Source: Gemmatimonadota bacterium
Lineage (GTDB): Bacteria > Gemmatimonadota > Gemmatimonadetes > Gemmatimonadales > Gemmatimonadaceae
Assembly (NCBI GenBank): GCA_014192065.1
Contig: BJHH01000001.1
Location: forward strand, 434,001 to 498,000
Length of the DNA stretch: 64,000 nucleotides
Direction of reading: 5' to 3'
In this document: in pieces, positions 52,440 through 60,087 of the stretch
Numbering within the stretch: the stretch's first letter is position 1
Layout: each line of letters starts with the position of its first letter
Notes under the pieces: generated by a model
Seen by the model: only the letters and a program-made list of their open reading frames with translations
Told to the model about the DNA's origin: nothing
Databases searched by the model: none
Position numbers and translations under genes: made by a program

Positions 52440-54482
52440 ATGCGTATTCAGCCCATCGCCATTGCCATCGCCGTCGCGACCCTTTCCGTCACGGCCAACG
52501 CCCAAGTTAAGCCTGACGCACCCCCAGCTCCCAAACAGGTCAAACCCGCCGTGTCGGCGGGCGTCAACTGGACCGCTTGGGGCGGCGATGGTGGCGCGCA
52601 GAAGTATTCGCCGCTCGCCGATATCAATCGCGCGAACGTGCAGAACCTCAAAGTCGCGTGGACCTGGGACGCGAACGAGCAGAACATCCCGGCGAGCGAA
52701 GGCCAGAAAGCCGCGCGCCCGGGGCAGTTCCAGGCGACGGCGCTCGCGATTGGCGACACCTTGATCTTCTCGACCCCGTACAACCGCGTGATCGCGATGG
52801 AAGCGATGACGGGCAAGCCGTACTGGGAGTTCGACCCGCAGCCGTGGAAAACGATCGGCCAGCCGTCCAACGGCACCGGCCTCGTGCACCGCGGTGTCGC
52901 TACGTGGACCAACGGGCGTGAACGGCGCGTGTTCATCAATTCGCGATGGCGGCTGTTCGCCCTCGACGCCAGGGACGGCAAGCCGATCACGTCGTTCGGC
53001 ACCGACGGCCAGATCGACCTCACGGCAAACCTCTCGCGCTCCATCAGAAAGGAGCACTACACCAACACCTCGCCGCCGCTGGTCTGGGGCAACTTGGTGA
53101 TACTCGGCAATGGCGTGGGCGATCGCCTGCAGTACCGCGGCGATCCGCCGGGTGACATCCAGGCCTTCGATGTACGGACGGGCAAGCGGGTGTGGCGCTT
53201 CAAGACGGTGCCCGAAGCGGGCGAGTTCGGTAATGACAGTTGGAAGGACGACTCGTGGAAGTCCGTTGGGCATACGAACGCATGGGCGCCGCTCTCGGTG
53301 GACGACGCGCGCGGCATCGTCTACGTCCCGGTCGGCACGCCGAGTAACGACTACTGGGGCGGCGAGCGCAAAGGGAATGGATTGTTCGGAGAGGCGCTCG
53401 TCGCGCTCGACGCCAAGACGGGCAAGCGACTCTGGCACTTTCAGATCGCGCACCACGGTCTCTGGGACTACGACCCGCCGACCGCGCCGGTGCTGCTCAC
53501 GGTGACGCAGGATGGCAGAAAGCGTGACATCGTCGCCCAAGCCACGAAGCAGGGGTTTCTCTTCGTGTTCGACCGCGTGACGGGCAAGCCCGTCTGGCCG
53601 ATCGAAGAACGGGCCGTGCCGCAGAGCGACGTGCCCGGCGAGGAGAGTTCACCGACGCAGCCGTTTCCGACCAAGCCGGCGCCGTTCTCACTACAGGGCT
53701 TCACGGCCGACGACGTTGCCGATTTCACGCCCGAGATCAAAGCGGCCGCGCTCGCCGCGATTGCGCCATTCAGACTCGGGCCGCTCTACACACCGCCGTC
53801 CATGCAAGGCACGCTCGTGCGCCCCGGTGTGATCGGCGGCGCAGGCTGGGGTGGCGTGGCGATCGACCGCGAAACGGGCTGGGCGTACATCAAGGCTTCG
53901 CACGACCCGGCCGTGATGGCGATCGCCAAACGCGAGGCGGCGAGCGACACGATCGACACGCCGTATGCAATCGATAACGCGCGCCGGTCGCCATCGATCC
54001 GGCTTCCTGGAGCTGGAGCCGCAGCTGGAGCCGCAGCCGGAGCTGCAGCCGGAGCTGCCGCCAGTGGTGGCATGGGCGGTGGTGGACGCGGTAGTTCGCT
54101 GCCTATCGCGAAACCGCCTTATGGCACGCTCACGGCCATCGATCTCAATAGCGGCGACACCAAGTGGACGATCCCTCTTGGTGACAATCCCGACGTCCGC
54201 AACAACCCCGCGCTGACCGGCGTGAAGCTCCCCGAGAAACTCGGCGTCGTGGGCTCGCCTGGCGCGATGGTCACGAAGGGTGGGCTCGTGTTCCTCACGG
54301 GCGGCGGTCACGTGCTCTACGCCATCGATTCGAAAACTGGAGAGTACAAATGGGAACACGACCTCGGACAGGTGGCGTACTCCAATCCGATGACATTCCG
54401 CAGCAAGGCGGGGAAGCAGTACATCGTGATCGCGACGGGCGCGGGCACCACGAGTCGGCTCGTCGGCTTCGCGATTCCCTAG
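52440..54482 (+). CDS. PQQ-dependent dehydrogenase (membrane glucose dehydrogenase-like propeller), exported
   Basis: 680 residues, Sec leader (ends VTANAQ). The eight-bladed quinoprotein propeller is evident from repeated W-docking strands (DARDGKPITSFGTDG, FDVRTGKRVWRFKT, LDAKTGKRLWHFQ) and the HHGLWDYDPPTAP motif near the active site. Then come PTQPFPTKPAPFS and the closing GGHVLYAIDSKTGEYKWEHDL. No heme domain or transmembrane anchor is present, so electrons must leave via a separate carrier. A Gly/Ala-rich insert (about residues 522-548) interrupts a late blade. It is a paralogue of the minus-strand gene at 60088. PQQ use is inferred from the fold. Confidence 0.88.
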   Translation: MRIQPIAIAIAVATLSVTANAQVKPDAPPAPKQVKPAVSAGVNWTAWGGDGGAQKYSPLADINRANVQNLKVAWTWDANEQNIPASEGQKAARPGQFQATALAIGDTLIFSTPYNRVIAMEAMTGKPYWEFDPQPWKTIGQPSNGTGLVHRGVATWTNGRERRVFINSRWRLFALDARDGKPITSFGTDGQIDLTANLSRSIRKEHYTNTSPPLVWGNLVILGNGVGDRLQYRGDPPGDIQAFDVRTGKRVWRFKTVPEAGEFGNDSWKDDSWKSVGHTNAWAPLSVDDARGIVYVPVGTPSNDYWGGERKGNGLFGEALVALDAKTGKRLWHFQIAHHGLWDYDPPTAPVLLTVTQDGRKRDIVAQATKQGFLFVFDRVTGKPVWPIEERAVPQSDVPGEESSPTQPFPTKPAPFSLQGFTADDVADFTPEIKAAALAAIAPFRLGPLYTPPSMQGTLVRPGVIGGAGWGGVAIDRETGWAYIKASHDPAVMAIAKREAASDTIDTPYAIDNARRSPSIRLPGAGAAAGAAAGAAAGAAASGGMGGGGRGSSLPIAKPPYGTLTAIDLNSGDTKWTIPLGDNPDVRNNPALTGVKLPEKLGVVGSPGAMVTKGGLVFLTGGGHVLYAIDSKTGEYKWEHDLGQVAYSNPMTFRSKAGKQYIVIATGAGTTSRLVGFAIP

Positions 54483-54558
54483 TCGGTTGGCGGCGGACGG
54501 CTCGCGTGATCTGTGGCTCAGTCCGCCGCTTCTCACCAGTTCCAGCCCCCGCCTTGTT

Positions 54559-54583
54559 CCGCTGGCGGTCTTGGAGCTATTCT
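54559..54583 (+). promoter_or_regulatory. Possible promoter of the NHL-propeller gene giving a leaderless transcript
   Basis: TTGTTC (54554-54559 region), about 18 bp, then TATTCT at 54578-54583, only 6 nt before the ATG at 54590. No Shine-Dalgarno sequence is present, so transcription may begin at or next to the start codon. Confidence 0.3.
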
Positions 54584-54589
54584 CTATAG

Positions 54590-55738
54590 ATGCGCTCCCC
54601 CTTCCTCGCAGCAGCACTCGCGGTCAGCGCACTGAGCGCGCCCGCCCAGCAGGCGCCCACGAATGGCGCGCCGAATCCCTACAAGACCATCGAAGGCTGG
54701 GCGAAGCTGCCCGGTGGACGTGTCTGGGGATCCACCAGCGCCGTCGGCATCGATAAGGATGGCGTCAGCATCTGGGTCGCCGAACGATGCGGCACCAACG
54801 CCTGCGCCGGATCGCAACTCGATCCTATCCTCAAGTTCGACAAGGATGGCAACCTCCTGCGGAGTTTCGGCGCGCGGATGGTCCTGTCGCCACACGGCAT
54901 TCACATTGATCGGGCCGGCAATGTCTGGGTCGTCGATTGTGCCTGTACCATGGGCGGCGTTGGACGAGGCGGTCGCGGTGCAGCAGCCGGCGCAGCAGCT
55001 GGTGCAGCAGCTGGTGCAGCAGCTGGTGGTCATCAGGTCTACAAATTCTCGCCGACCGGCGAGTTGCTGATGACACTCGGTACGTCGGGCGGTGCGCGCG
55101 ATCCCGGCTACTTCACCCAGCCGAATGCCGTGCTGACCGCGCCCAATGGCGATATCTACGTGGCCGAGGGGCACTCGTCGCAGCAGGGCCAGTCCACGGC
55201 GGGGATCGTCAAGTTCGACAAGACGGGCAAGTTCATCGGCAGCTACGGCACGGTGTACGACTCCGCGAAGAAATCCGATCCATACGCCTTCAACCAACCG
55301 CACTCGCTCGCGATGGATTCCAAAGGCCGGCTCTTCGTCGCCGACCGTGGCTACGATCGGATCAAGATTTTCGATCAGCAGATGAAGCTGCTCGATACCT
55401 GGTACCAGTACAGTCGCATCAGCGGACTCTGGATTGACGCCCAAGACAACATCTATGCGGCCGACTCGGAGTCCGAGACCGTGTCGCGCAATGCCGACGG
55501 CACGCCGTCGCGCACGGACTGGAAGCGTGGCATTCGCATTGGAAAGGTCAGCGACGGCAAGGTCACGGCGTTCATTCCCGACCCATGGTTGCGCTGCCAG
55601 CAGGGGCAGCAGTCATCGGCAGCGTCGCCCTGCTCGCCGAGCACGAGCGCGGCCGAAGGCGTGGCGGTGGACGCGAACGGCGTGATCTATGGAGCGGAAG
55701 TGGGGCCAAGGGCACTCAAACGGTACGTCAAGCCGTAG
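54590..55738 (+). CDS. Exported NHL-repeat (six-bladed propeller) protein
   Basis: 382 residues, Sec leader (ends LSAPAQ). NHL strands repeat through the protein: FDKDGNLLRSFGARMVLSPH, IDRAGNVWVVDC, FTQPNAVLTAPNGDIYVAEG, FNQPHSLAMDSKGRLFVADR and IKIFDQQMKLLDTW. The fold is that of peptidyl-alpha-hydroxyglycine lyase-like propellers, but binding-only roles are equally likely. A Gly/Arg/Ala insert with three Ala-Ala-Ala-Gly repeats (about residues 125-145) sits after the second blade and resembles the insert in the upstream PQQ protein. About 107 bp after the PQQ gene, same strand. Confidence 0.82.
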   Translation: MRSPFLAAALAVSALSAPAQQAPTNGAPNPYKTIEGWAKLPGGRVWGSTSAVGIDKDGVSIWVAERCGTNACAGSQLDPILKFDKDGNLLRSFGARMVLSPHGIHIDRAGNVWVVDCACTMGGVGRGGRGAAAGAAAGAAAGAAAGGHQVYKFSPTGELLMTLGTSGGARDPGYFTQPNAVLTAPNGDIYVAEGHSSQQGQSTAGIVKFDKTGKFIGSYGTVYDSAKKSDPYAFNQPHSLAMDSKGRLFVADRGYDRIKIFDQQMKLLDTWYQYSRISGLWIDAQDNIYAADSESETVSRNADGTPSRTDWKRGIRIGKVSDGKVTAFIPDPWLRCQQGQQSSAASPCSPSTSAAEGVAVDANGVIYGAEVGPRALKRYVKP

Positions 55739-55836
55739 ACGGCAGGACGGAACGGCGTACACACGTAGGGCGTACAGAGTAGACAGTTCACGGTAGCCGT
55801 AGAACTCACCGCGCAACCCAGCGTTACGGAGCGAAC

Positions 55837-56403
55837 ATGGCAGTCACTTTTAAACTCAATGGAAAGACCACCACGGTCGACGTCGCGGCGGACACGCCGC
55901 TCCTCTGGGTCCTGCGTGATACGCTGGACTACAAGGGCACGAAGTTCGGCTGCGGCGTGGGTCAGTGCGGCGCCTGCACCGTGCACCGCGGCGGCGTGCC
56001 TGTCCGTTCCTGCCAGCTCAAGATCTCGACGCTCGCGGGCGCCGACATCAAGACGATCGAGGGGCTCTCACCCGACGGCTCGCACGCCGTGCAGAAGGCG
56101 TGGGAAGAACTCGACGTGCCGCAGTGCGGCTACTGCCAGGCTGGCCAGATCATGTCTGCGTCGGCGCTCATTGAAAAGAATCCAAACCCCACTGACGCCG
56201 ATATCGACGCCGCGATGAACGGCAACATCTGCCGGTGTGCAACGTACATCCGCATTCGCGCCGCCATTAAGCGCGCCGGCGAGATCAAGCGCGCGGCTGG
56301 TGCGGTGCCGGCTTCCGGCGCCAAGCCGGGCAGTAATCCCGGCGATGGTGCGTTCGATGGAACTGCGGGCCGCCCGCGCAGTCTCTTCGACGCCGCACGG
56401 TAA
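55837..56403 (+). CDS. (2Fe-2S) small subunit of a molybdenum hydroxylase (IorA-like)
   Basis: 188 residues. The first half is a plant-type ferredoxin domain ([15 protein letters not shown] plus a later Cys in RSCQL). The second half is the four-helix domain with the second cluster ([11 protein letters not shown] and [10 protein letters not shown]). This is the electron-transfer subunit of isoquinoline 1-oxidoreductase / aldehyde oxidoreductase-type enzymes. No leader is visible, so it must be exported by piggy-back on its Tat partner encoded 12 nt downstream. The C-terminal 40 residues are a variable extension. Confidence 0.95.
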   Translation: MAVTFKLNGKTTTVDVAADTPLLWVLRDTLDYKGTKFGCGVGQCGACTVHRGGVPVRSCQLKISTLAGADIKTIEGLSPDGSHAVQKAWEELDVPQCGYCQAGQIMSASALIEKNPNPTDADIDAAMNGNICRCATYIRIRAAIKRAGEIKRAAGAVPASGAKPGSNPGDGAFDGTAGRPRSLFDAAR

Positions 56404-56415
56404 GGAGATCATCCC

Positions 56416-58740
56416 ATGACTACCTCAATTCGTCCGACCTCAAAGAAAGTTCTCGACCGTCGGAGCTTCCTCCACGTGTCGGCGATCGCCGGCGGCGGCC
56501 TCCTCATCGCGGCGTACGCGCCCGAACTCGAGGCCAAGGCCGCGCTGCTCACGGGCCGGACGCGTCGTGCCGACTACGTGCCGAACGTCTTCATCAAGAT
56601 CACGCCAGACGGACTGGTCACGATCACGTCGAAGAATCCCGAAATCGGGCAGGGCGTCAAAACGCACCTGCCGATGATCGTGGCCGACGAGCTCGATGTG
56701 GACTGGAAGGACGTTCGCATCGTGCAGGGTGACCACAACACCGCGCTCTACGGTGGGCAAGGCGCTGGCGGCTCGACCGCGACGCCACAGAACTGGACGC
56801 CGATGCGCCAGGCCGGCGCGTATGGTCGGTCGCTGCTCGTTGCCGCGGCCGCGCAGACGTGGAGCGTGCCGGAAGCCGAACTCACGACCGAGCACGGGAC
56901 GGTGTTCCACCGCGCCAGCAATCGCTCCCTCAAGTACGGTCAGCTCGTCGACAAGGCCGCGACGCTCGTGCCGGCTACGCCGCTCACACCGCAACAGCTT
57001 GCCGCGATTCCGCTCAAGGATCCCAAGGACTATCGCATCATCGGCACCAAGGTGCCGGGTTACGACACGCACAAGGTGGTGACGGGCCAGCCGCTCTACG
57101 GGATCGACTTTACGATGCCGGGCATGCTCTGCGCCGTCTTCGAGAAGTGCGCAGTGTTCAGTGGCAAGGTCAAGAGCGCCAATCTCGACGACATCAAGAA
57201 AGAGCCGGGCGTGCGTCACGTCTTCATCATCGACCAGGGCGCGCCCGCGCGCGACGGCCTGATGTCGGGCGTCGCCATTCTCGCCGATAGCTGGTGGCAG
57301 GCCAACTCGGCGCGCAAGAAGCTCAAGGTTGAGTGGGACGAGGGGCCGATGGCAACGCAGTCGAGCGCGGGCTACATGGCGAAGGCCGCCGAACTCGCGA
57401 AGCAGCCGCCCGTGCGCAACCTTCGTAAGGACGGCGACTTTGAGGCCGCCTACGCCGGTGCCGCCAAAAAGGTCGAGGCGTCGTACTACATCCCCCTGAT
57501 CTCGCACGCGCCGCTCGAGCCACAGAACACCACGGCGCTGTTCAAGGACGGTAAGCTCGAACTCTGGTCCGCGACGCAGCAGCCCTCCGGTGGCCGCTCA
57601 CTCGTCGTGAACACGCTCGGCATCAAGACCGAAGACATCACACTGCACATCATGCGTTCTGGCGGCGGTTTCGGCCGCCGGCTCACGAACGACTACATGG
57701 TCGAGGCGGCGGCAATTGCGAAGCAGGTGCCCGGTACGCCGGTCAAGCTGCTCTGGACGCGGGAGGACGACATCCAGCACGACTTTTACCGCCCCGCGCA
57801 GTGGCACAATTTCTCGGGCGGAGTGGACGCGGCTGGCAAGGTCGTCGCATGGCGCAACCACTACGTCGGGTTCGGCGATGGAACGAACTTCGCCAACAGC
57901 TCCGGTATTGGCGCCACGGAGTTCCCGGCGCGTTGCGTCCGCAACTACTCGCTCGACGTGTCGATGGTGCCGACCGGGCTTCAGCTCGGCGCGCTGCGTG
58001 CGCCCGGGTCGAACGGTATCGCCGTGGCCATTCAGTGCTTCATTGATGAACTCGCCGGCGCGGCGGGGAAGGATCCCGTCGAGTTCCGTCGTGACCTGCT
58101 TTCACAGTGGCAGGCCGATCCGCCGCCGCCTGTCGATCCGAACGCCGCCGCCGGTGGTGGTCGTGGTGGTGGACGCGGCGGCGCCGGTGGTGGACAGCCG
58201 CAGTTCGATGCCGGCCGTATGCGCGGTGTCCTCGACCTCGCTGCCGAAAAGAGCGGATGGGGCAAGACCACATTGCCGAAGGGCACGGGGATGGGTGTCG
58301 CGTTCCACTACAGCCACCTCGGCTACTTCGCCGAAGTCGTGCAGGCCACGGTGAGCAAGGCCGGCGCAATCAAGGTTGATAAAGTCTGGTGCGCCGGCGA
58401 CGTCGGTAGCCAGATCATCAACACGCTGCACGCCGAAAACCAGACGCAGGGCGGCGTGCTTGACGGCCTCGCCGAGGTGTTGTCGCAGGAGATTACGATC
58501 GAGAAGGGCAAGGTGGTGCAGACGAACTTTGGCGCGACGGACACGACCTTTTCGCTGATGCGGATTCGTCAGGCCTGCCCGGTGGAGGTGCACTTCCTCA
58601 AGACCAACAATCCGCCCTCAGGGCTCGGCGAGCCGATGCTGCCGCCCGCGGCGGCCGCGCTGGTCAATGCGGTATATGCGGCGACAGGGAAGCGGGTGAG
58701 GCAGATGCCGCTGAGCAAGACAGATTTGAAGTGGGCGTAG
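56416..58740 (+). CDS. Molybdopterin-binding large subunit (IorB-like), Tat-exported
   Basis: 774 residues, xanthine dehydrogenase family. Tat leader LDRRSFLHVSAIAGGG; strong AAGGAGAT site before the ATG. Core motifs: NPEIGQGVKTHLPMIVADEL near the start, LEPQNTTALF, the molybdopterin-loop region MRSGGGFGRRLTNDY, RAPGSNGIAVAIQCFIDELA, and the C-terminal GLGEPMLPPAAAALVNA whose Glu is the catalytic base in this family. A Gly/Arg-rich insert (about residues 576-595) falls between domains. Likely hydroxylates an N-heterocycle or oxidises an aldehyde in the periplasm; the substrate is unknown. No third (cytochrome) subunit is adjacent. Confidence 0.93.
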   Translation: MTTSIRPTSKKVLDRRSFLHVSAIAGGGLLIAAYAPELEAKAALLTGRTRRADYVPNVFIKITPDGLVTITSKNPEIGQGVKTHLPMIVADELDVDWKDVRIVQGDHNTALYGGQGAGGSTATPQNWTPMRQAGAYGRSLLVAAAAQTWSVPEAELTTEHGTVFHRASNRSLKYGQLVDKAATLVPATPLTPQQLAAIPLKDPKDYRIIGTKVPGYDTHKVVTGQPLYGIDFTMPGMLCAVFEKCAVFSGKVKSANLDDIKKEPGVRHVFIIDQGAPARDGLMSGVAILADSWWQANSARKKLKVEWDEGPMATQSSAGYMAKAAELAKQPPVRNLRKDGDFEAAYAGAAKKVEASYYIPLISHAPLEPQNTTALFKDGKLELWSATQQPSGGRSLVVNTLGIKTEDITLHIMRSGGGFGRRLTNDYMVEAAAIAKQVPGTPVKLLWTREDDIQHDFYRPAQWHNFSGGVDAAGKVVAWRNHYVGFGDGTNFANSSGIGATEFPARCVRNYSLDVSMVPTGLQLGALRAPGSNGIAVAIQCFIDELAGAAGKDPVEFRRDLLSQWQADPPPPVDPNAAAGGGRGGGRGGAGGGQPQFDAGRMRGVLDLAAEKSGWGKTTLPKGTGMGVAFHYSHLGYFAEVVQATVSKAGAIKVDKVWCAGDVGSQIINTLHAENQTQGGVLDGLAEVLSQEITIEKGKVVQTNFGATDTTFSLMRIRQACPVEVHFLKTNNPPSGLGEPMLPPAAAALVNAVYAATGKRVRQMPLSKTDLKWA

Positions 58741-58778
58741 CTGACCGTCCTATCCTTCCCAGTTCCGGAGGTAGTTCC

Positions 58779-59981
58779 ATGGATCTTCCGAGCCAGGTTT
58801 CTCGCCGCCGCTTTATTGGTGGCGCTGCTGCCACCGCAGGTGTTCTCACGCTCACGCCAAGCGACCTCGCGCTTTGGGCGCAGGGCGTGCCGCCGGTGTC
58901 ACCCGCTCAACAGGGTGTCCGCCGCACAGTGTCCGAAGCTGAGTGGGACAGCTTCGCCAAGCTCAGCAGCAACGAGAACTGCTACGGGCCGCCGGATTCG
59001 GTCATCCAGGCGATGACCAAGGCCATGAAATACGCCAACCGCTATGGCTACCCGGATGGCGACATCACGCAGGAAATCGCCGATCATCACGGCGTGAAGC
59101 CCGAGAACGTGCTGCTCGGCGCCGGCTCCGGTGAACTCCTCGATGTGGTTGGCCTCACCTTTCTTGATGCCAACAAGAAGGTGGTCGGTTCGGATCCGTC
59201 GTACGGCTCGGTGTATCAACAGGCCACGACGATCAAGACCGAAGCCATCAAGGTTCCGCTGCTCGACGATTTCCGGCAGGACATTCCCGGACTCATCGCG
59301 GCCACCAAGAAGCACTACCGCGAGGTGGGGTTCGTCTACCTCTGCAATCCGAACAATCCCACAGGGCGCATCGTCACGAAGCGAGAAATGAAGCGCCTGC
59401 TCGATGAACTCCCCGAAGACATGCCGGTGCTCATTGACGAGGCGTACCACCACTTCGTGGATGACGATGATTATGCGACGTCGATTCCGTACGCGCTCGA
59501 AGGCCGTCCGGTGATTATCGCGCGCACTTTCAGCAAGATCGCGGCGCTGGCGGGCATGCGACTGGGTTACGTGGTCGCGTCGCGCGAGTTGGTCGTGAAG
59601 ATGCGTGCGCACCAGACGGGCACAGTCAACGCGCTGGTGAAGTGGGGCGGCGTGGCCGCGCTCAAGGACACGGCGAGCCAGGCTCAGGTCAAGCAGGTTA
59701 CCATCGACCTTCGCCAGAAGGCCGTGCGTGACCTCAAGTCGCTCGGCTACGAGAGCATCCCGTCGGAGGGCAACTTCTTCATGGTGCATATCAAGCGGCC
59801 GGTGCAGCCTGTGATCGAAGAGTTTCGCAAACGGACTGTGCTGGTCGGGCGTCCGTTCCCGCCGATGCTCGAACACTTGCGCGTTTCGATCGGTACCGAA
59901 TCGGAGATGGCTCGGTTCGCCACGGCGTTTCGGGAGATCTTTACGGGCGCGGCCGCTGCTGGGGCGAAGAGCGGGCGGTAA
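58779..59981 (+). CDS. HisC-like PLP aminotransferase with Tat leader
   Basis: 400 residues. GGAGG lies 7 nt before the ATG. The N-terminus has a twin-Arg signal (VSRRRFIGGAAATAGVLTL) and Ala-rich h-region. The rest is a fold-type I aminotransferase close to histidinol-phosphate aminotransferase: KLSSNENCYGPP, YPDGDITQEIA, GAGSGELLDVV, YLCNPNNPTGRIV, IDEAYHHFV, the PLP Lys in RTFSKIAALAGMRLGY, and LRVSIGTE. A periplasmic PLP enzyme is unusual; it may work on exported amino-acid-like compounds, perhaps with the Mo hydroxylase encoded upstream. The substrate is unknown, so the gene symbol hisC is withheld. Confidence 0.88.
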   Translation: MDLPSQVSRRRFIGGAAATAGVLTLTPSDLALWAQGVPPVSPAQQGVRRTVSEAEWDSFAKLSSNENCYGPPDSVIQAMTKAMKYANRYGYPDGDITQEIADHHGVKPENVLLGAGSGELLDVVGLTFLDANKKVVGSDPSYGSVYQQATTIKTEAIKVPLLDDFRQDIPGLIAATKKHYREVGFVYLCNPNNPTGRIVTKREMKRLLDELPEDMPVLIDEAYHHFVDDDDYATSIPYALEGRPVIIARTFSKIAALAGMRLGYVVASRELVVKMRAHQTGTVNALVKWGGVAALKDTASQAQVKQVTIDLRQKAVRDLKSLGYESIPSEGNFFMVHIKRPVQPVIEEFRKRTVLVGRPFPPMLEHLRVSIGTESEMARFATAFREIFTGAAAAGAKSGR

Positions 59982-59997
59982 CCCATGCAACGCACCC

Positions 59998-60017
59998 GCG
60001 GAATGACTATTCCGCGA
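59998..60017 (+). terminator. Hairpin after the aminotransferase gene
   Basis: CGCGGAAT-GACT-ATTCCGCG: a perfect 8-bp stem and 4-nt loop, 16 bases past the stop. The following bases are AGCGCAGAAAAG, so there is no T-run on the plus strand. Probably ends the plus-strand transcript in this convergent gap. Confidence 0.55.
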
Positions 60018-60024
60018 GCGCAGA

Positions 60025-60070
60025 AAAGACGACGCCCGCCCTGGGATCAGTTCCGGGGCGGGCGCCGTCA
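60025..60070 (-). terminator. Intrinsic terminator of the PQQ-cytochrome-HupE operon
   Basis: Read on the minus strand: GACGGCGCCCGCCC, a 13-14 nt loop, GGGCGGGCGTCGTC, then TTTTC. The stem is 14 bp with a single G-U wobble, starting 18 nt after the PQQ gene stop. On the plus strand the same position would be an A-C mismatch and lacks T residues, so the signal is oriented for the minus-strand genes. Confidence 0.85.
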
Positions 60071-60087
60071 CGTTGGAGGGCCGCGGT

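Noticed and set aside
51819-53540. 573-codon minus-strand frame opposite the PQQ gene
   Set aside because: Only its segment from 52232 to about 52125 resembles a protein (the Uma2 N-terminus). The rest is antisense to the clearly conserved PQQ propeller.
58779-59981. Biosynthetic hisC belonging with hisD at the window start
   Set aside because: The Tat leader, the distance of nearly 58 kb and the redox-gene neighbourhood argue against a housekeeping histidine-pathway gene.
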